From positions 1-40,409 of the forward strand of contig CAMDQC010000033.1 of NCBI GenBank assembly GCA_945905735.1: a DNA stretch of 40,409 nt. The letters run 5' to 3'. Both the position numbers and the translations under genes were made by a program. Origin of the DNA: Prosthecobacter debontii. Lineage in GTDB: Bacteria > Verrucomicrobiota > Verrucomicrobiia > Chthoniobacterales > Chthoniobacteraceae. The stretch's first letter is position 1, and each line of letters opens with the position of its first letter. This document shows positions 7,421 through 17,402 of this stretch, in pieces. A model generated the notes under the pieces. The model saw nothing but the letters and a program-made list of their open reading frames with translations, did not search any database and had not been told where the DNA came from.

Positions 7421-10066
7421 TCATTTGCGAATCAAGACAACCCAATCCTCGCCCGCATCCGCAGGTGGAGCACCGAGCGCGACTTTGCCGCCAGCGGTGA
7501 CGGATTTCACCGAGCCGTCGGCGAGTGCGCCGCCGGTGCGTGGGTTGAACCACTTCACGGTGAAGGTGCCGTTCGCGCCAGAGAGGTCGAGGTCAGTGGT
7601 GCCACCGCTCGGGAGATAGACGAGGTAGAACTGGCCGGGTTTTGCGAAGCAGAACTTCGAGTTGTCGTCCTTCGCATTGCTGATGAGCGCGTTGGCGCTT
7701 TGCATTTCGGCGAACGGAATTTTTTCATCGCGGAAGAAGTTCAGCGCAATGCGGCAGTAGTCCCAGCTTTTGTCGCGGCTGCGGAAGTCCTGCGCGACGA
7801 GATCGTTCTCGGGGAGTTGGTAGCCGAAGTAGTATTCCACCCCCGCGCCGCCGGCCATGAGGCTGCCCCAGAGCGTGAGTTTGCGGATGTCGTGCATCGT
7901 GTAGGGCTTGGTCTTGAAGTTGCCCTCGGCTGCGGTCCCTTTGAGTTCCTTCTCCACGGCAAATCCGTCGTGGCCCTTGTATCCCGGATCGGGCGGAACA
8001 CCGAGGCCGGCGGGGTTTTGCTCGTCGTTTGCCACGACCCACGGGCGACCGGCGGCGGCGGATTCGCGTCGCCATTTCAGCGTGCTCTGGTGGGCGGCTT
8101 TCCAAGAGTTTTGCAGCGACACGCCGGCGAGCAGCGACTTCTCGCCGAGCAGCGGACGATACACCATTTCCTGCTCGGGCGGGAACGTGTGGATGACGAT
8201 GGGATGTTTGTAAGGATCGGTGTCGTGGATGAACTTCACCATGTCGCGGACTTCGTCGGTGCTCTGCGTGTTCTCCTCGCCGATGTTCCAGTTCAGCGCG
8301 AGCGCGTGGCCGAAGCGGGCGACGAGTTCGCGGCAGTAAAGGCGACGCTCCACGCCGAGTTTACCGCCGTCGAGCGCTTCGGGGAGTTGCTTCTCGTTGC
8401 GCTTGGAGCCCATGCGGTTGTCGTCCGATTCGTTCTCCTGGAGTTTGAAATGCAGGTAGAGCCCGAGCGCCGTAGCGTGGTCAAACACGATACCCCATTG
8501 ATCGAGCTTCGAGCAGTCGTAGTGCAGCTTTGCGTCGCGCTCGACGAAAGGCCACACGTTGTCGCCGTCGCCCGCAGCGTTGTAGGTGAGAAACGAGAAC
8601 GCGTTCACGCCTTTGCCCGCGAGGTAATTCAGCGCGCCGATGAGTCCCTTGCCCTTGCCGCCGCGCCACGTGGGGTCGCCGGCATTCCAGTCGTGCAAAT
8701 GCGGTGCCCACGTTTTGAGCGGCACTTTGTCCGGCTTGCCTGCGACGGTGTTGTCGAAGTCCACAGACGCCAGCATCGTCTCCGGCGCATCGGGCCCGGC
8801 CTTGAGGAAAAACTGCTTCGACCCCGCGAACTGGAGGTGATGTTTTCCGACATATTGCAGCCGCCCATGTGCGCGGAAATCGCGGCCCGCCTTGTCGCTC
8901 GCTGCGACGGTGAATTCGCCGCGCTTTCCGTCCACCGCCGCGACCGGTTGCACGCTTTTCTCTCCCGCGAGCCCTAGTGCGACATACTTTCCGCGGAGCA
9001 TGTGTGCCTCCCAAGTCCAGCGTCCCGGCTTGTCTGGCGAAAGATGCGCCCGCCATTTCGTCCCGCTCTCCGCGCCGGATTCCGCAGCGTTTGCATCCGC
9101 CGCAAAATACCCCGGCACGACATAACGCGGAGAACCGCTCTCGTGTGTGAAAGTGACATTCAGCCTGATGTCCGTGAACGGATTCGGCTCTTGGTCGCGC
9201 TCGTAAGCGAATGGACCATCGATTGTCAGCGTGACTTTGTGCCACTGCTTGAGTTCACCGCTCACCATCGCCGCGCCATCGCCATCCGGCTGGCGCGGCA
9301 GCATGGGTGCAGTCTTTTCCGCGGCAACGACCTCAACCGAAAATGCTGCGGGCGCGGTGCCGTTCTGCACCTTCACCGCCGGGCCGTTGCCCTCCGGTTT
9401 AAACTCCGCGCTGCGAGCGAGCACGAGCTTGTCCAACTCGAAACCATCCTCGCGCATCGCCACTGCGACCTCGTGTGTACCGGGCTTTTCGATGTCGAGC
9501 CAGAGCTGCATCGGCACTCCCGTGTGAACCTCCGGCGTGCGTTGCCGGCAGTCCCAAGCCCACTTGTTTTTCTGCGTGGTCTGCCATCGTTGACCGTTCG
9601 CAGGCCAAGCGCCATCGAGGCCGATGTGAAAACCATTGTCCTCCGTGCCGGTCGAAAATGTCCGCGCCCAAACGAAGTATCGCCCCGGCGTGGCGACGTG
9701 GATTTTGTAGTGCAGCACCGCGAGCTCGCCCGGCGTGTCCGTGAAGTTCTCGCCCTTGATGAGCTTGTCGGCGTCCGTCGCCCGCGTGTCCGGCAGCGCT
9801 TCGACGTAAGCACCGCCGCTCGCGCCCGCAAGATGCGCCGCGTCCGCATCGGGTTTCACGCCGGCAGTGTGCTTCGGCGAAGTGATGTGCCATGCGCGTT
9901 TCTCCGTGAGCGTTTGTTTAAAAAAATGCTCCGCTTCAATGGCGACGCCGCCATCCGCTTCGCCGAAGACAGCATCTTGAGACGCGAGCTGCGCAGTGGT
10001 GTCGGCGGAGAAGACCCTTGCGCAAGAGAGCAAAGCGAACGTCGAGAGAGTAAATAGTGTTTTCAT
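7421..10066 (-). CDS. Secreted glycoside hydrolase with DUF5060 and CBM-like domains
   Basis: I start this 881-residue protein at 10066 because [20 protein letters not shown] is a clear signal peptide; the frame is open further upstream but overlaps the previous sulfatase. A CBM-like beta-sandwich (about 35-220, [10 protein letters not shown] near its start) comes first. A DUF5060 domain follows (about 270-365, [15 protein letters not shown] to RWTWEAH). A (beta/alpha)8-barrel region (about 400-780) contains NWNIGEEN (acid/base candidate E598) and VVANDEQNP (nucleophile candidate E682). The C-terminal sandwich resembles the putative collagen-binding domain often fused to DUF5060 hydrolases. 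Hydrolysis of a plant or algal glycan is likely, but the linkage cannot be predicted. It lies 20 bases after the upstream sulfatase stop and 19 bases before the cytochrome gene. Confidence 0.82.
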   Translation of the reverse strand: MKTLFTLSTFALLSCARVFSADTTAQLASQDAVFGEADGGVAIEAEHFFKQTLTEKRAWHITSPKHTAGVKPDADAAHLAGASGGAYVEALPDTRATDADKLIKGENFTDTPGELAVLHYKIHVATPGRYFVWARTFSTGTEDNGFHIGLDGAWPANGQRWQTTQKNKWAWDCRQRTPEVHTGVPMQLWLDIEKPGTHEVAVAMREDGFELDKLVLARSAEFKPEGNGPAVKVQNGTAPAAFSVEVVAAEKTAPMLPRQPDGDGAAMVSGELKQWHKVTLTIDGPFAYERDQEPNPFTDIRLNVTFTHESGSPRYVVPGYFAADANAAESGAESGTKWRAHLSPDKPGRWTWEAHMLRGKYVALGLAGEKSVQPVAAVDGKRGEFTVAASDKAGRDFRAHGRLQYVGKHHLQFAGSKQFFLKAGPDAPETMLASVDFDNTVAGKPDKVPLKTWAPHLHDWNAGDPTWRGGKGKGLIGALNYLAGKGVNAFSFLTYNAAGDGDNVWPFVERDAKLHYDCSKLDQWGIVFDHATALGLYLHFKLQENESDDNRMGSKRNEKQLPEALDGGKLGVERRLYCRELVARFGHALALNWNIGEENTQSTDEVRDMVKFIHDTDPYKHPIVIHTFPPEQEMVYRPLLGEKSLLAGVSLQNSWKAAHQSTLKWRRESAAAGRPWVVANDEQNPAGLGVPPDPGYKGHDGFAVEKELKGTAAEGNFKTKPYTMHDIRKLTLWGSLMAGGAGVEYYFGYQLPENDLVAQDFRSRDKSWDYCRIALNFFRDEKIPFAEMQSANALISNAKDDNSKFCFAKPGQFYLVYLPSGGTTDLDLSGANGTFTVKWFNPRTGGALADGSVKSVTAGGKVALGAPPADAGEDWVVLIRK

Positions 10067-10086
10067 CGTGTGGATGCGTGGCGCGG

Positions 10087-11517
10087 TCAGAGCTTCGGAA
10101 AAACAGGAGCGAGGTCTACCTTGTCGGCGAGACTTTTCTGCAAGGCGAGCAGTCGTTGAAAAAGCTCCGCCTTGTGTTTCGCATGCTTCGGAGCGGCGGC
10201 GAGGTCGGCCATTTCCAGCGGGTCTTTCGCGAGGTGATACAGGCGGACGACTCCAGCTTTCGGATACGCGATGAGCTTCCAACCGTCGTGCGTGATGGAC
10301 CGTTGGAGTCCCAAGTAGCCGCCGTAAACCGACTCGTAGCTCGACTGCTTCTGCTTCCCGTCGAGCAATGGGCGCAGGCTGTTGAAGAAGACGTGCGCAG
10401 GCTTTCGCGCACCGGCGACGTCGAGCGACGTGGCCATGGCGTCCTGCAAATAAATTGCAGCGTCGTTGCGGGCGTTTTTTGCGACGCCGGGACCGGCCAC
10501 GATGAACGGCACGCGCACGCTGTCATCATAGAGGTTCTGCTTGCCGAACAGACCGTGATGCCCGAGCGCGAGCCCGTGGTCGGCGGTGAAGAAAATCCAC
10601 GTGTTGTCCGCCTGCCCGGATTGATCGAGCGTGTCGAGGATGCGGCCAATCTGCGCGTCCATGTGCGTGATGAGCGCATAGTATTCCTGCCGGTGAATCT
10701 TCACGGAATGCTCCGTGCGCGGAAACGGCCCGAGCTTTTCATCGCGCAGCGAGGGACCGCAGCCGATGGCGTCTTTGTGCGGATACTCGGGGATAAAACT
10801 CTTCGGCACCGCGATGCGGCTGAGCGGATATTTGTCCACGTATTCCTTCGGCGACTGCCGCGGGTCGTGCGGCGCGTTGAAGGCAACATACATAAAGAAC
10901 GGTTTTTCCTGCTGCTTCGCCTCACCGAGAAAATCCACCGCATCGTCCGCGGTCACTTCGGACCAGTGCTTTCCGCCATCCCAGAATCCGCCGAGCGATG
11001 TGTCGTAAGGACTCCACGGGTCCACTCCGGTCGCGGGCGGACGGCTGTAGCTGCTCGGCGTGTCCTTCGGCATCCCGGCGCGGATGTTGCGCGCGACGTC
11101 GAAGCATTTTGCCGCATCGGTCTGGATGTGCCACTTGCCGGTGAAGTAAGTGCGGTAGCCGGCCTGGCTCATCAACTGCGGCCAAAGCACACCCGACTGC
11201 CGTTCCTTGTCGGTTGTCTTATAGATGGACTCCGCATTCCACACACTGCGGCCCGTGATGAGCATCGTGCGGCTCGCGACGCACACAGCGCCGCTCCACG
11301 AGCCCATGTTGTAAGCGCGAGTGAACGTCGTGCCGCGTCCGGCGAGCCGGTCGAGATTCGGCGTATCGATATCCGTGTGACCTAAAGCGCGGATGGTCTC
11401 GAAACACTGATCATCGGCAAAGAGGAACAGCACGTTGGGCTTCGGGGCGGCGTGGGAGAACCACGGAAGACACTGAAGACACAGAAATAGGAACAGACGC
11501 AGGCGGTAGGATTTCAT
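10087..11517 (-). CDS. Sulfatase (formylglycine-dependent, S1 type)
   Basis: The 476-residue product has a signal peptide (1-23) and the sulfatase core. The first metal-binding pair is FADDQ (D35-D36). The modification motif CVASR (C79-R83) fits the C-x-A/P-x-R rule for conversion of cysteine to formylglycine. Late motifs include [13 protein letters not shown] (metal Asp/His) and a basic [11 protein letters not shown] segment. It should remove sulfate esters from a glycan in the periplasm or at the surface; maturation needs a formylglycine-generating enzyme encoded elsewhere. The start at 11517 is chosen because it directly precedes the signal peptide; a longer frame to 11613 is poorly coding. 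The upstream 314 bases separate it from the next sulfatase and hold a gene remnant. Confidence 0.93.
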   Translation of the reverse strand: MKSYRLRLFLFLCLQCLPWFSHAAPKPNVLFLFADDQCFETIRALGHTDIDTPNLDRLAGRGTTFTRAYNMGSWSGAVCVASRTMLITGRSVWNAESIYKTTDKERQSGVLWPQLMSQAGYRTYFTGKWHIQTDAAKCFDVARNIRAGMPKDTPSSYSRPPATGVDPWSPYDTSLGGFWDGGKHWSEVTADDAVDFLGEAKQQEKPFFMYVAFNAPHDPRQSPKEYVDKYPLSRIAVPKSFIPEYPHKDAIGCGPSLRDEKLGPFPRTEHSVKIHRQEYYALITHMDAQIGRILDTLDQSGQADNTWIFFTADHGLALGHHGLFGKQNLYDDSVRVPFIVAGPGVAKNARNDAAIYLQDAMATSLDVAGARKPAHVFFNSLRPLLDGKQKQSSYESVYGGYLGLQRSITHDGWKLIAYPKAGVVRLYHLAKDPLEMADLAAAPKHAKHKAELFQRLLALQKSLADKVDLAPVFPKL

Positions 11518-11831
11518 GATGGTATTTTTTAACGAATGATGCGCTCGATTACGATGCCGGGGTGATGGCCGAAGTCCGCCAAGAAAGCGAGAGAATGGAG
11601 AAAACGCTGCCAATTATCCGGCAGTCGAAGGAGCGCCCGAGCAGCCAATTTATTTCTAGAGGAACGGCCGGCCATTTCGTCGCCCGCCATCCTCATTTTC
11701 ATGGTCTCGGGATGATGGAGAGTTGCGTCGGCCCGGTGGCGGCAAACTCGGCAGCGCGCAATCCGCCCGCCGTCGCTATGGAAAGAAACAGGGCTCTACT
11801 GAAAGTAATCGATGTTCGTCTCATCATTGAA
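11518..11831. other. 314-base gap between two sulfatases with gene debris
   Basis: This is the largest gap within the left operon. It contains a 42-codon remnant beginning with a signal peptide (11699-11827) and, directly coupled to it, a 57-codon frame (11529-11702) with no recognisable features. Local GC drops at 11641-11660 and 11521-11531. No terminator with a T tract is visible, so transcription could continue to the downstream sulfatase. Confidence 0.5.
11699..11827 (-). pseudogene. Truncated signal-peptide gene, possibly GH20-like N-terminus
   Basis: A 42-codon frame starts 5 bases after the stop of the upstream sulfatase. It encodes a standard signal peptide (RRTSITFSRALFLSIATAGG, ending LRAAE) followed by FAATGPTQLSIIPRP and then a stop. 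The LSIIPRP stretch directly after a signal peptide is typical of the first strand of the N-terminal domain of GH20-type hexosaminidases and some related hydrolases. The rest of such a gene is absent. I read it as the surviving 5' end of a deleted glycosidase gene in the operon. A genuine small secreted peptide is possible but less likely. Confidence 0.45.
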
Positions 11832-13244
11832 TCACTCGTCCCGCGCCTTGCCGGGTGCCGATTGCCGCGCTTTGTTTGCGTTTTCGGGCACCGTGTAGTT
11901 GACTGTTTTCATGAGCGCAGTCAGCTCGGAATCAAGCTTTCCGGTTAGTGCGGCGTCGGCGGCGAGGTTCTTGATTTCATACGGGTCGGCGGTGAGGTCG
12001 AAGACTTCGGTGAGTTCGGGGAGGTTCGGATATTTGACCAGCTTGTGCGTCGCGGTGCGGATGGCGTAGCACGTCGGGACTTCGCCGAGCTCTTTGTAGT
12101 ATTCGGCGAATATGGACTGCCTCCAGCCTGCCGGCTTTTGGCCCGATGCGAGTTCCTTCCAGCTCGCGCCTTGCATCTCGGGCGGAATCGCCACGCCTGC
12201 GAGATCGAGGAATGTCGGGGCGAGGTCGATGTTGAGTGCGAGTTCATCCAGCACGAGCCCTTTGCGGAACAGTCGGGGATAACGGATGAGCATCGGAACG
12301 CGCAGTGATTCTTCGTACATCGCGCGTTTGTCACCGGAGTTGTGCTCGCCGAGGAAATAGCCGTTGTCGCTCGAATAGACGACCACCGTGTCTTCGGCGA
12401 TGCCGAGTGCATCGAGCGAATCCAGCAGCCGCGCGACGTTGTCGTCCACTCCACGAATGTGCCGCAGGTAGTCGAGGTGAACGACGTTGTCAGCAAGGCC
12501 GAGCGGCTTTTTGCCGTCCGCAGCGGGCTTGTGGAAAATTGCGGGCACGCCGCAGTTTGGCGTGGGGCGGCTGGTTTCGCCCGCGTAAAGGTCGCGCAGT
12601 CGCTCCGGCAAATGGTTTCCACCGCGCGGACTGTGCGGGCTTTTGAAACCCACGACCATCGAGAATGGGCGCTCTTTGTTCTGCTTCATCCATTCGATCG
12701 CGAAGTCGGTGCTCACGTCGTCAATCCAGCCTTTGGTCGGCGTGGCGACTCCATTGATTTCGAACGGAAAATTCTGGTAGCCGCCTTGTCCGACAAAACT
12801 CGCGGAGTAGTCGAAACCAGGACGCTGCCCGCGTTGGTTTCCCATGTGCCATTTGCCAATGTAGGCCGTCTGGTATCCTGCGGCCCGCAGCAGCGTGGCA
12901 TGAGTCACGGCATCGGCAGGAAATGGCGTGCCGTTATTCGTGATTCCATTCGCGTGATTGTAGCGACCCGTGAGGAACGCCGCCCGGCTCGGCGCGCAGA
13001 GCGAAAGCGTGACGAAAGCATTGCGAAACCGCACGCCCTCCGCAGCGAGGCGGTCCATGCCGGGTGATTGAAACCACGGGAACCGCGCCTTTTCCCCCTG
13101 CTCGCGCTGCACCACTCCCATCGCATCCCAGCGCTGGTCGTCCGTGTAAAGAAACAGGAAGTTCGGCTTGCGGTCGGCGGCATTGGAATGGCCGCACGAG
13201 AACGCAAAGAGCGCAATGGAAAGCAGAAGGTGGATGCGGTTCAT
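11832..13244 (-). CDS. Sulfatase (formylglycine-dependent, S1 type)
   Basis: This 470-residue protein begins with a signal peptide (1-22). It has the metal pair in LYTDDQRWD (D35-D36) and the canonical modification motif CAPSR (C83-R87, followed by AAFLTGRYNHANG). YSSDNGYFLGEH supplies the late Asp/Asn/His ligands, and the C-terminal subdomain ends in a region rich in DLTADPYEIKNLA. All core residues appear present, so it should be active once its cysteine is matured. Length is normal for the family. It lies 18 bases downstream of the chimeric pectate-lyase/sulfatase gene. Its sequence differs clearly from the neighbouring sulfatase at 10087, which suggests a different sulfate position or sugar rather than a recent duplication. 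Confidence 0.94.
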   Translation of the reverse strand: MNRIHLLLSIALFAFSCGHSNAADRKPNFLFLYTDDQRWDAMGVVQREQGEKARFPWFQSPGMDRLAAEGVRFRNAFVTLSLCAPSRAAFLTGRYNHANGITNNGTPFPADAVTHATLLRAAGYQTAYIGKWHMGNQRGQRPGFDYSASFVGQGGYQNFPFEINGVATPTKGWIDDVSTDFAIEWMKQNKERPFSMVVGFKSPHSPRGGNHLPERLRDLYAGETSRPTPNCGVPAIFHKPAADGKKPLGLADNVVHLDYLRHIRGVDDNVARLLDSLDALGIAEDTVVVYSSDNGYFLGEHNSGDKRAMYEESLRVPMLIRYPRLFRKGLVLDELALNIDLAPTFLDLAGVAIPPEMQGASWKELASGQKPAGWRQSIFAEYYKELGEVPTCYAIRTATHKLVKYPNLPELTEVFDLTADPYEIKNLAADAALTGKLDSELTALMKTVNYTVPENANKARQSAPGKARDE

Positions 13245-13262
13245 GGTGGTCGTGTCGTTTGG

Positions 13263-15065
13263 TTATTTCGTGGGAGCCTCTTTGGTTTCTTTCGGCAAAA
13301 CCAGCACGTTCACTTCCTTCGGCGCGAGCGTTCGCATCTCGGCGAGTTTGGCTGCGTGCTCGGCTTTGGGCGCGAGGTTGGTCCATTCGTGCGGATCGCT
13401 CGCGATGTCGTAGAGTTCCTCGTCGCCGCTTTTGTAGTGAATGTAACGCCAGCGCTCGGTGCTGATCGCGTAGCTCTCGGGTTGATCGAGATGCGTGATT
13501 GCGGCGTGCGGCCAGTTCATGGATGGGTCGCGCAGCAATGGGACGAGACTGCCGCCCATGATGTCGGGCTTGTCCGGCAGTCCGCACAAGTCGGTGAGGG
13601 TTCGGAACAGATCGACGAGGCTGACAGGCCGGTCACACACCGAGCCAGCGCGCGTGCCTTCGGGCAATGGGGCCATGCCTTTCGGCACGCGCACCATGAG
13701 CGGCACGCGGTCGCAGATGCGCCAGCCGGTGAATTTCTGCCAGTGTTCCTTTTCGCCGAGATGCCAGCCGTGATCGCTCCAGAGCACGACGATCGTGTTG
13801 TCGCGCTGCGGACTTTTTTCCAGCGCATCGAGCACGCGCCCGAGCATCGCATCGGCGAAATGAATGGACGCCAGATAAGCCTGGATGCCCTTCTTCCACT
13901 GGCCTTCCTTTTGGATGTGCGCGAAGTAGCGATTGCGCCCGAGCTTCTGACCGGCGGGCGGGATGTCATCGAGGTCGTCCGCCTTGTAGCCGGGGCCGGG
14001 TTGAATCGTCTCCAGCGGGAATGGCTCGAAATATTTCTTCGGCACAAACCACGGCTCGTGCGGCCGGTAGATGCCGCACGCGAGGAAGAACGGTTTGTCG
14101 TGCGCGCGCTGGAGTTGCTCGCCGATCCATTTCGTCAAGAGCCAGTCGCCACCGAACTCCTCGTCCGTCACGTCGAGCGCGGCCCAGTCGGTTTCGTCAT
14201 ACTGCCATTCGCCAGCGCGCGGCAGATTCACGGGGCGCTTGGTCGGATAGAACGTGCGCGGGAACGGATTGTCCTTCGCTTTGTCCGGGAAGTAATCATC
14301 CCACGACTGCGGGTCGATCACGTAGTGGAGCATCTTGCCCGAGCCGGCGGACCAGTAGCCATTCCGCGAAAAGTAGCGCGGCATCAACTCCGCATCCGGC
14401 AGCACCTCGCGCATCTTCTGCCGGTTGTTGTAAAGCCCCGAGCGATGCGGCGTCAACTCGCTCAGGATCGCCGCACGCGAAGGATTGCACGACGCCCCGA
14501 CGCAATAGGCGTTCTTGAACAACACGCCGCTCGCCGCGAGCCGATCAAAGTTTGGCGTCTTCGTCTGCGGATGCCCGCCAAGGCATCCGATCCAATCATT
14601 GAGATCGCGCACCGCATTTCGGAATCGCTGCGCGGGAGAACCGCCCGTCCAGATCAATGCCTTCGTCTTCCCGTCCGCGAAACCAGCCGTGGCATCTGGA
14701 AGCCGGAGCCGCGTCACCGAACGCCCCGCGCCCTGCAGGATGGTGCGCTTCTGCGCCTCGCCTCCGTGCTTCCCATCGGGCCAGCGCAAGGTGTCGCTTA
14801 CGATCCATGTTCCCGCGGGCAGGTAGATGATGCGATTGCCGTTGGGAAATGCATCAAGCGCTTTCTGAATCGCCGCAGTGTCGTTGCCGGCGTCATCCGG
14901 TTTCGCCCCGAAATTCCGCACATCCAGCACGCCTCCATCCTTTGGAAAAGTAATCTCTGCAGCGTGCCCGGCGATGCACACGAAGTGGTGAAAGCTGCAG
15001 AGGATCGTCAACGCCGCACTCAGCGTGCTGAAGAACCCCAATCTGACCACGCCGAAGGTTTTCAT
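13263..15065 (-). CDS. Chimera: pectate-lyase-3 N-terminus fused to an N-truncated sulfatase
   Basis: Residues 1-36 are a long signal region. Residues 43-152 match the start of a Pectate_lyase_3 beta-helix (VLDVRNFGAKPDDAGNDTAA, then IIYLPAGTWIVSDTL and TILQGAGRSVTRL). At residues 153-158 (RDLNDW, about 14597-14606) it becomes a sulfatase of the iduronate-sulfatase-like type: GCLGGHPQTKTPNFDRLAAS, CNPSR (C193-R197) and LWSDHGWHLGEKEHW. The sulfatase half lacks its first strand. Its usual VDDLNDW has become VRDLNDW, so one of the two N-terminal metal-binding aspartates is arginine. The helix half is only a fragment. The product is therefore probably inactive or altered. The start overlaps the upstream BNR gene by 4 bases. 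An assembly error is possible. Confidence 0.85.
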   Translation of the reverse strand: MKTFGVVRLGFFSTLSAALTILCSFHHFVCIAGHAAEITFPKDGGVLDVRNFGAKPDDAGNDTAAIQKALDAFPNGNRIIYLPAGTWIVSDTLRWPDGKHGGEAQKRTILQGAGRSVTRLRLPDATAGFADGKTKALIWTGGSPAQRFRNAVRDLNDWIGCLGGHPQTKTPNFDRLAASGVLFKNAYCVGASCNPSRAAILSELTPHRSGLYNNRQKMREVLPDAELMPRYFSRNGYWSAGSGKMLHYVIDPQSWDDYFPDKAKDNPFPRTFYPTKRPVNLPRAGEWQYDETDWAALDVTDEEFGGDWLLTKWIGEQLQRAHDKPFFLACGIYRPHEPWFVPKKYFEPFPLETIQPGPGYKADDLDDIPPAGQKLGRNRYFAHIQKEGQWKKGIQAYLASIHFADAMLGRVLDALEKSPQRDNTIVVLWSDHGWHLGEKEHWQKFTGWRICDRVPLMVRVPKGMAPLPEGTRAGSVCDRPVSLVDLFRTLTDLCGLPDKPDIMGGSLVPLLRDPSMNWPHAAITHLDQPESYAISTERWRYIHYKSGDEELYDIASDPHEWTNLAPKAEHAAKLAEMRTLAPKEVNVLVLPKETKEAPTK

Positions 15066-16162
15066 TTCAGCTTCAGCCGGAACACCGAACCACCGAGGCT
15101 CGACGCGTAAATGAAGTTATCCTTGGCGTCCCAGCCGAAGTAGTTGAACGAGCCGCCGGCGTTGAAACCTTTCAGCGGGCCATCAGGCGGGAGGAAGACG
15201 GGCGCCACGTCCTTCCATGTCTTGCCGCCGTCGCGGGTGATGAAGAAGGCCTTCTCGGAGACGACCATGAAGTCACTTTCAGTGGTGCCGAAGTAGGGGC
15301 CGTAGATCGCTTTCTCGAGGCCTTTGCCGGTGAGGGTCCAGTCCTTGCCGTTCTCCGAGACGATCACGCCCTCGGTGGTGGTCCAGAAAACCTTGTTGCC
15401 GTAATGCACCGGTCGCCGCCCGAGGATCTTGTATTTCGCCACCTCGTTCCAGGTCTTGCCGGCGTCCGTGCTCATGCTGATGCCGTCCTGTTCGCGGTGC
15501 GAGCGCACCAGCGTGTTGGCGTCGATGATACCGAGGTGGTATTGCTTGGTTGTCTTTTGCACCTCCTTGGGAGCCTCGGCGTCCTTGTAGATCTGCTGCC
15601 AGACTCTGCCGCCATCGGTGCTGAGGACTGTGTAAAAAGGCTCGCGCAGCAGGCCGAAGATCGTCTGCGGATCCTTGGTGCTCCAATCGACGTCGGCATA
15701 GTCAAACATGCGGAGCAACTTGGTGAAAGGCCGCCACGTCCCGCCCCCATCGAGCGTGATGCCACCGGTGCCGTCGATGCAGAAAAACGCCAGCCGTCCG
15801 TCATAGGGATAGGCGATCGAGAAGCCGAAACCAGTCTCGCAGCGACCGGTGACCTTGTTCCCGGGAACCACGGTCCAGGTCATCCCGTGATCCTTGCTGA
15901 CGCAGACGCCGTTATCCTTGCTGGTCAGGATGAAGACCTCGCCTCTCGGCGCGACTGCCATCCCCACGCAGCGCCGGACGTAATCCGGCTTCATGTCATA
16001 CACGTCGAGCTTCTTGAAAAACTCGTCCGTGATGTTTTCCCACTGTGCGGTTTCAGCGGCGGCAACAGTCCGCAGAGCGGCAAGCACCATGACTGCGACA
16101 GCAGCGAGGCTCATGCGGATGAAAACACAGATGCACCTTGCGTTCGGGATTCTCGTTTTCAT
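15062..16162 (-). CDS. BNR/Asp-box beta-propeller protein, copy 1
   Basis: The 366-residue protein has an N-terminal signal (hydrophobic core about 17-35) and at least four Asp-box motifs (S/T-x-D-x-G-x-x-W). These are at SKDHGMTW (89-96), STDGGRVW (181-188), STDAGKTW (231-238) and TRDGGKTW (309-316). Asp boxes mark beta-propeller blades as in sialidases, sortilin and YCF48-like proteins. The arginine triad and Tyr/Glu pair of a sialidase are not evident, so I do not call it a sialidase. It ends YASSLGGSVFRLKLK after FGWDAKDN, a tail shared with the next two genes. Both ends overlap neighbours by 4 bases. A role in binding or surface assembly is only a guess. Confidence 0.8.
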   Translation of the reverse strand: MKTRIPNARCICVFIRMSLAAVAVMVLAALRTVAAAETAQWENITDEFFKKLDVYDMKPDYVRRCVGMAVAPRGEVFILTSKDNGVCVSKDHGMTWTVVPGNKVTGRCETGFGFSIAYPYDGRLAFFCIDGTGGITLDGGGTWRPFTKLLRMFDYADVDWSTKDPQTIFGLLREPFYTVLSTDGGRVWQQIYKDAEAPKEVQKTTKQYHLGIIDANTLVRSHREQDGISMSTDAGKTWNEVAKYKILGRRPVHYGNKVFWTTTEGVIVSENGKDWTLTGKGLEKAIYGPYFGTTESDFMVVSEKAFFITRDGGKTWKDVAPVFLPPDGPLKGFNAGGSFNYFGWDAKDNFIYASSLGGSVFRLKLK

Positions 16163-17382
16163 TTACCGTTCTCCTTTTCCAATGCAGCAGCGGCGGCCGG
16201 AGCCAGCGCCAACTTCCATGCATCGCCGCCGAAGCAGTTCGCATACAGAATGTCCTTCTTGGCGTCCCACCCGAAATACCACAGGGCGCCGCGCCAGTGA
16301 CGGCTGCCGGTTGGCGCGCTGGTCATTTCATTTTTGGGCTCACCCCATGCGCTCGGCGCGGCGAAGAATGGCGCCACGAGCTTCCATGTCTTGCCGCCGT
16401 CGCGCGTGATGGAAAATCCGTCCTTGTAGGAGACCACCATCATCTCCTGCTCGCTCGTTCCGAAATACGGGCCGAAGACGACGTTCTCGATGGCTGAGCC
16501 GCACACACTCCATGTCTTGCCGCCGTCGCGTGAGACCACGATGCCTTCGCGCGCGGCCCAGTAAATGTTGGGGCCGTAGTGGACCGGGCAGGTGCCGAGG
16601 AGGGTGTACTCGGATACCTTTTCCCATGTCTGACCGAGGTCGGGGCTCAAGAAGATGCCGGCGTTCGGCGGGGCTTTCGCATCCTCGCTCACCGCCCCGC
16701 GAAGCACCGTGCTGGCGCTTGCGACGCCGGTGCGCAGCCAACACCTCGATTCGCGCAGGACGGGTGGCGACCAATCCCATTTAACGCCGCCATCGGTGGT
16801 CTGGACAAAGGTTCCGCCAAAGAGTTCGCCATGATGAACGAAGCCCAGGATGGTCTTCGGCGGCATGTTGACCGAGAGGTCCATGTCTCCCACGAAAATG
16901 TTCAGATCGCCCTGAAACGGAGGCGTGTTCTTTTTGGTGACGGTCACGATCGGCTTCTTGATTTGCGTCCAGGATTTGCCGAGGTCCGACGACACCGCGA
17001 TGGGACCATCCATCGTCAGGCCGATGCGATCCGGATAATACACCTTCAAGCTCAGCGAGCTTTGCGCCACGCCCTTCATCCAATCCTCGCCCCATTTGTT
17101 CCAGGTCGCGCCCTGGTCCGTGCTGCGATGGAGGCCCTTGTCGTTGTTAATCACGCCCACGTCGCCATTGGGGAGGACGAACAAGCCCTGAAAGTGCGTC
17201 ATGTAGATGGCCGTCTTCTGCACCTCGCCGCCCGGTTCTTTGGGTGGGAGCTCACGAGGCGCATCGACGCCGAGCGTCTTGGCGAGTTCGGCCGTGATGT
17301 TCTGCCACTCGGGCTTCGGCTCCGCGGCGTGAAGGCTCGCGATGGAAAGCGAGAAGAGGCTGATGGTGATGAATGTTCTCAT
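16159..17382 (-). CDS. BNR/Asp-box beta-propeller protein, copy 2
   Basis: I choose the ATG at 17382, which opens the signal peptide MRTFITISLFSLSIASLHAA and gives 407 residues. A GTG at 17406, overlapping the upstream stop, would add 8 residues. Five Asp boxes are visible: STDQGATW, SSDLGKSW, SPDLGQTW, SRDGGKTW and TRDGGKTW. The second half aligns by eye with copy 1: both have GPYFGT plus an acidic/MMVVS segment, then ITRDGGKTWK and an FGWDAK tail. The start of the mature chain (EWQNITAELAKTLGV) also parallels WENITDEFFKKLDV of copy 1. No catalytic signature is visible. It is probably exported and cofunctional with its neighbours. Confidence 0.8.
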   Translation of the reverse strand: MRTFITISLFSLSIASLHAAEPKPEWQNITAELAKTLGVDAPRELPPKEPGGEVQKTAIYMTHFQGLFVLPNGDVGVINNDKGLHRSTDQGATWNKWGEDWMKGVAQSSLSLKVYYPDRIGLTMDGPIAVSSDLGKSWTQIKKPIVTVTKKNTPPFQGDLNIFVGDMDLSVNMPPKTILGFVHHGELFGGTFVQTTDGGVKWDWSPPVLRESRCWLRTGVASASTVLRGAVSEDAKAPPNAGIFLSPDLGQTWEKVSEYTLLGTCPVHYGPNIYWAAREGIVVSRDGGKTWSVCGSAIENVVFGPYFGTSEQEMMVVSYKDGFSITRDGGKTWKLVAPFFAAPSAWGEPKNEMTSAPTGSRHWRGALWYFGWDAKKDILYANCFGGDAWKLALAPAAAAALEKENGK

Positions 17383-17402
17383 AGTGTTGCTGCTCGGTTT
17401 CC

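Noticed and set aside
11529..11702. 57-codon frame coupled to the signal-peptide remnant
   Set aside because: It has no signal peptide, no domain and an unusual run of Arg/Leu/His; it most likely reflects chance coding in gene debris.
13068..15110. Long plus-strand open frame (680 codons) opposite two sulfatase genes
   Set aside because: It spans gene borders of two recognised minus-strand genes and shows no domain or signal; antisense shadow.
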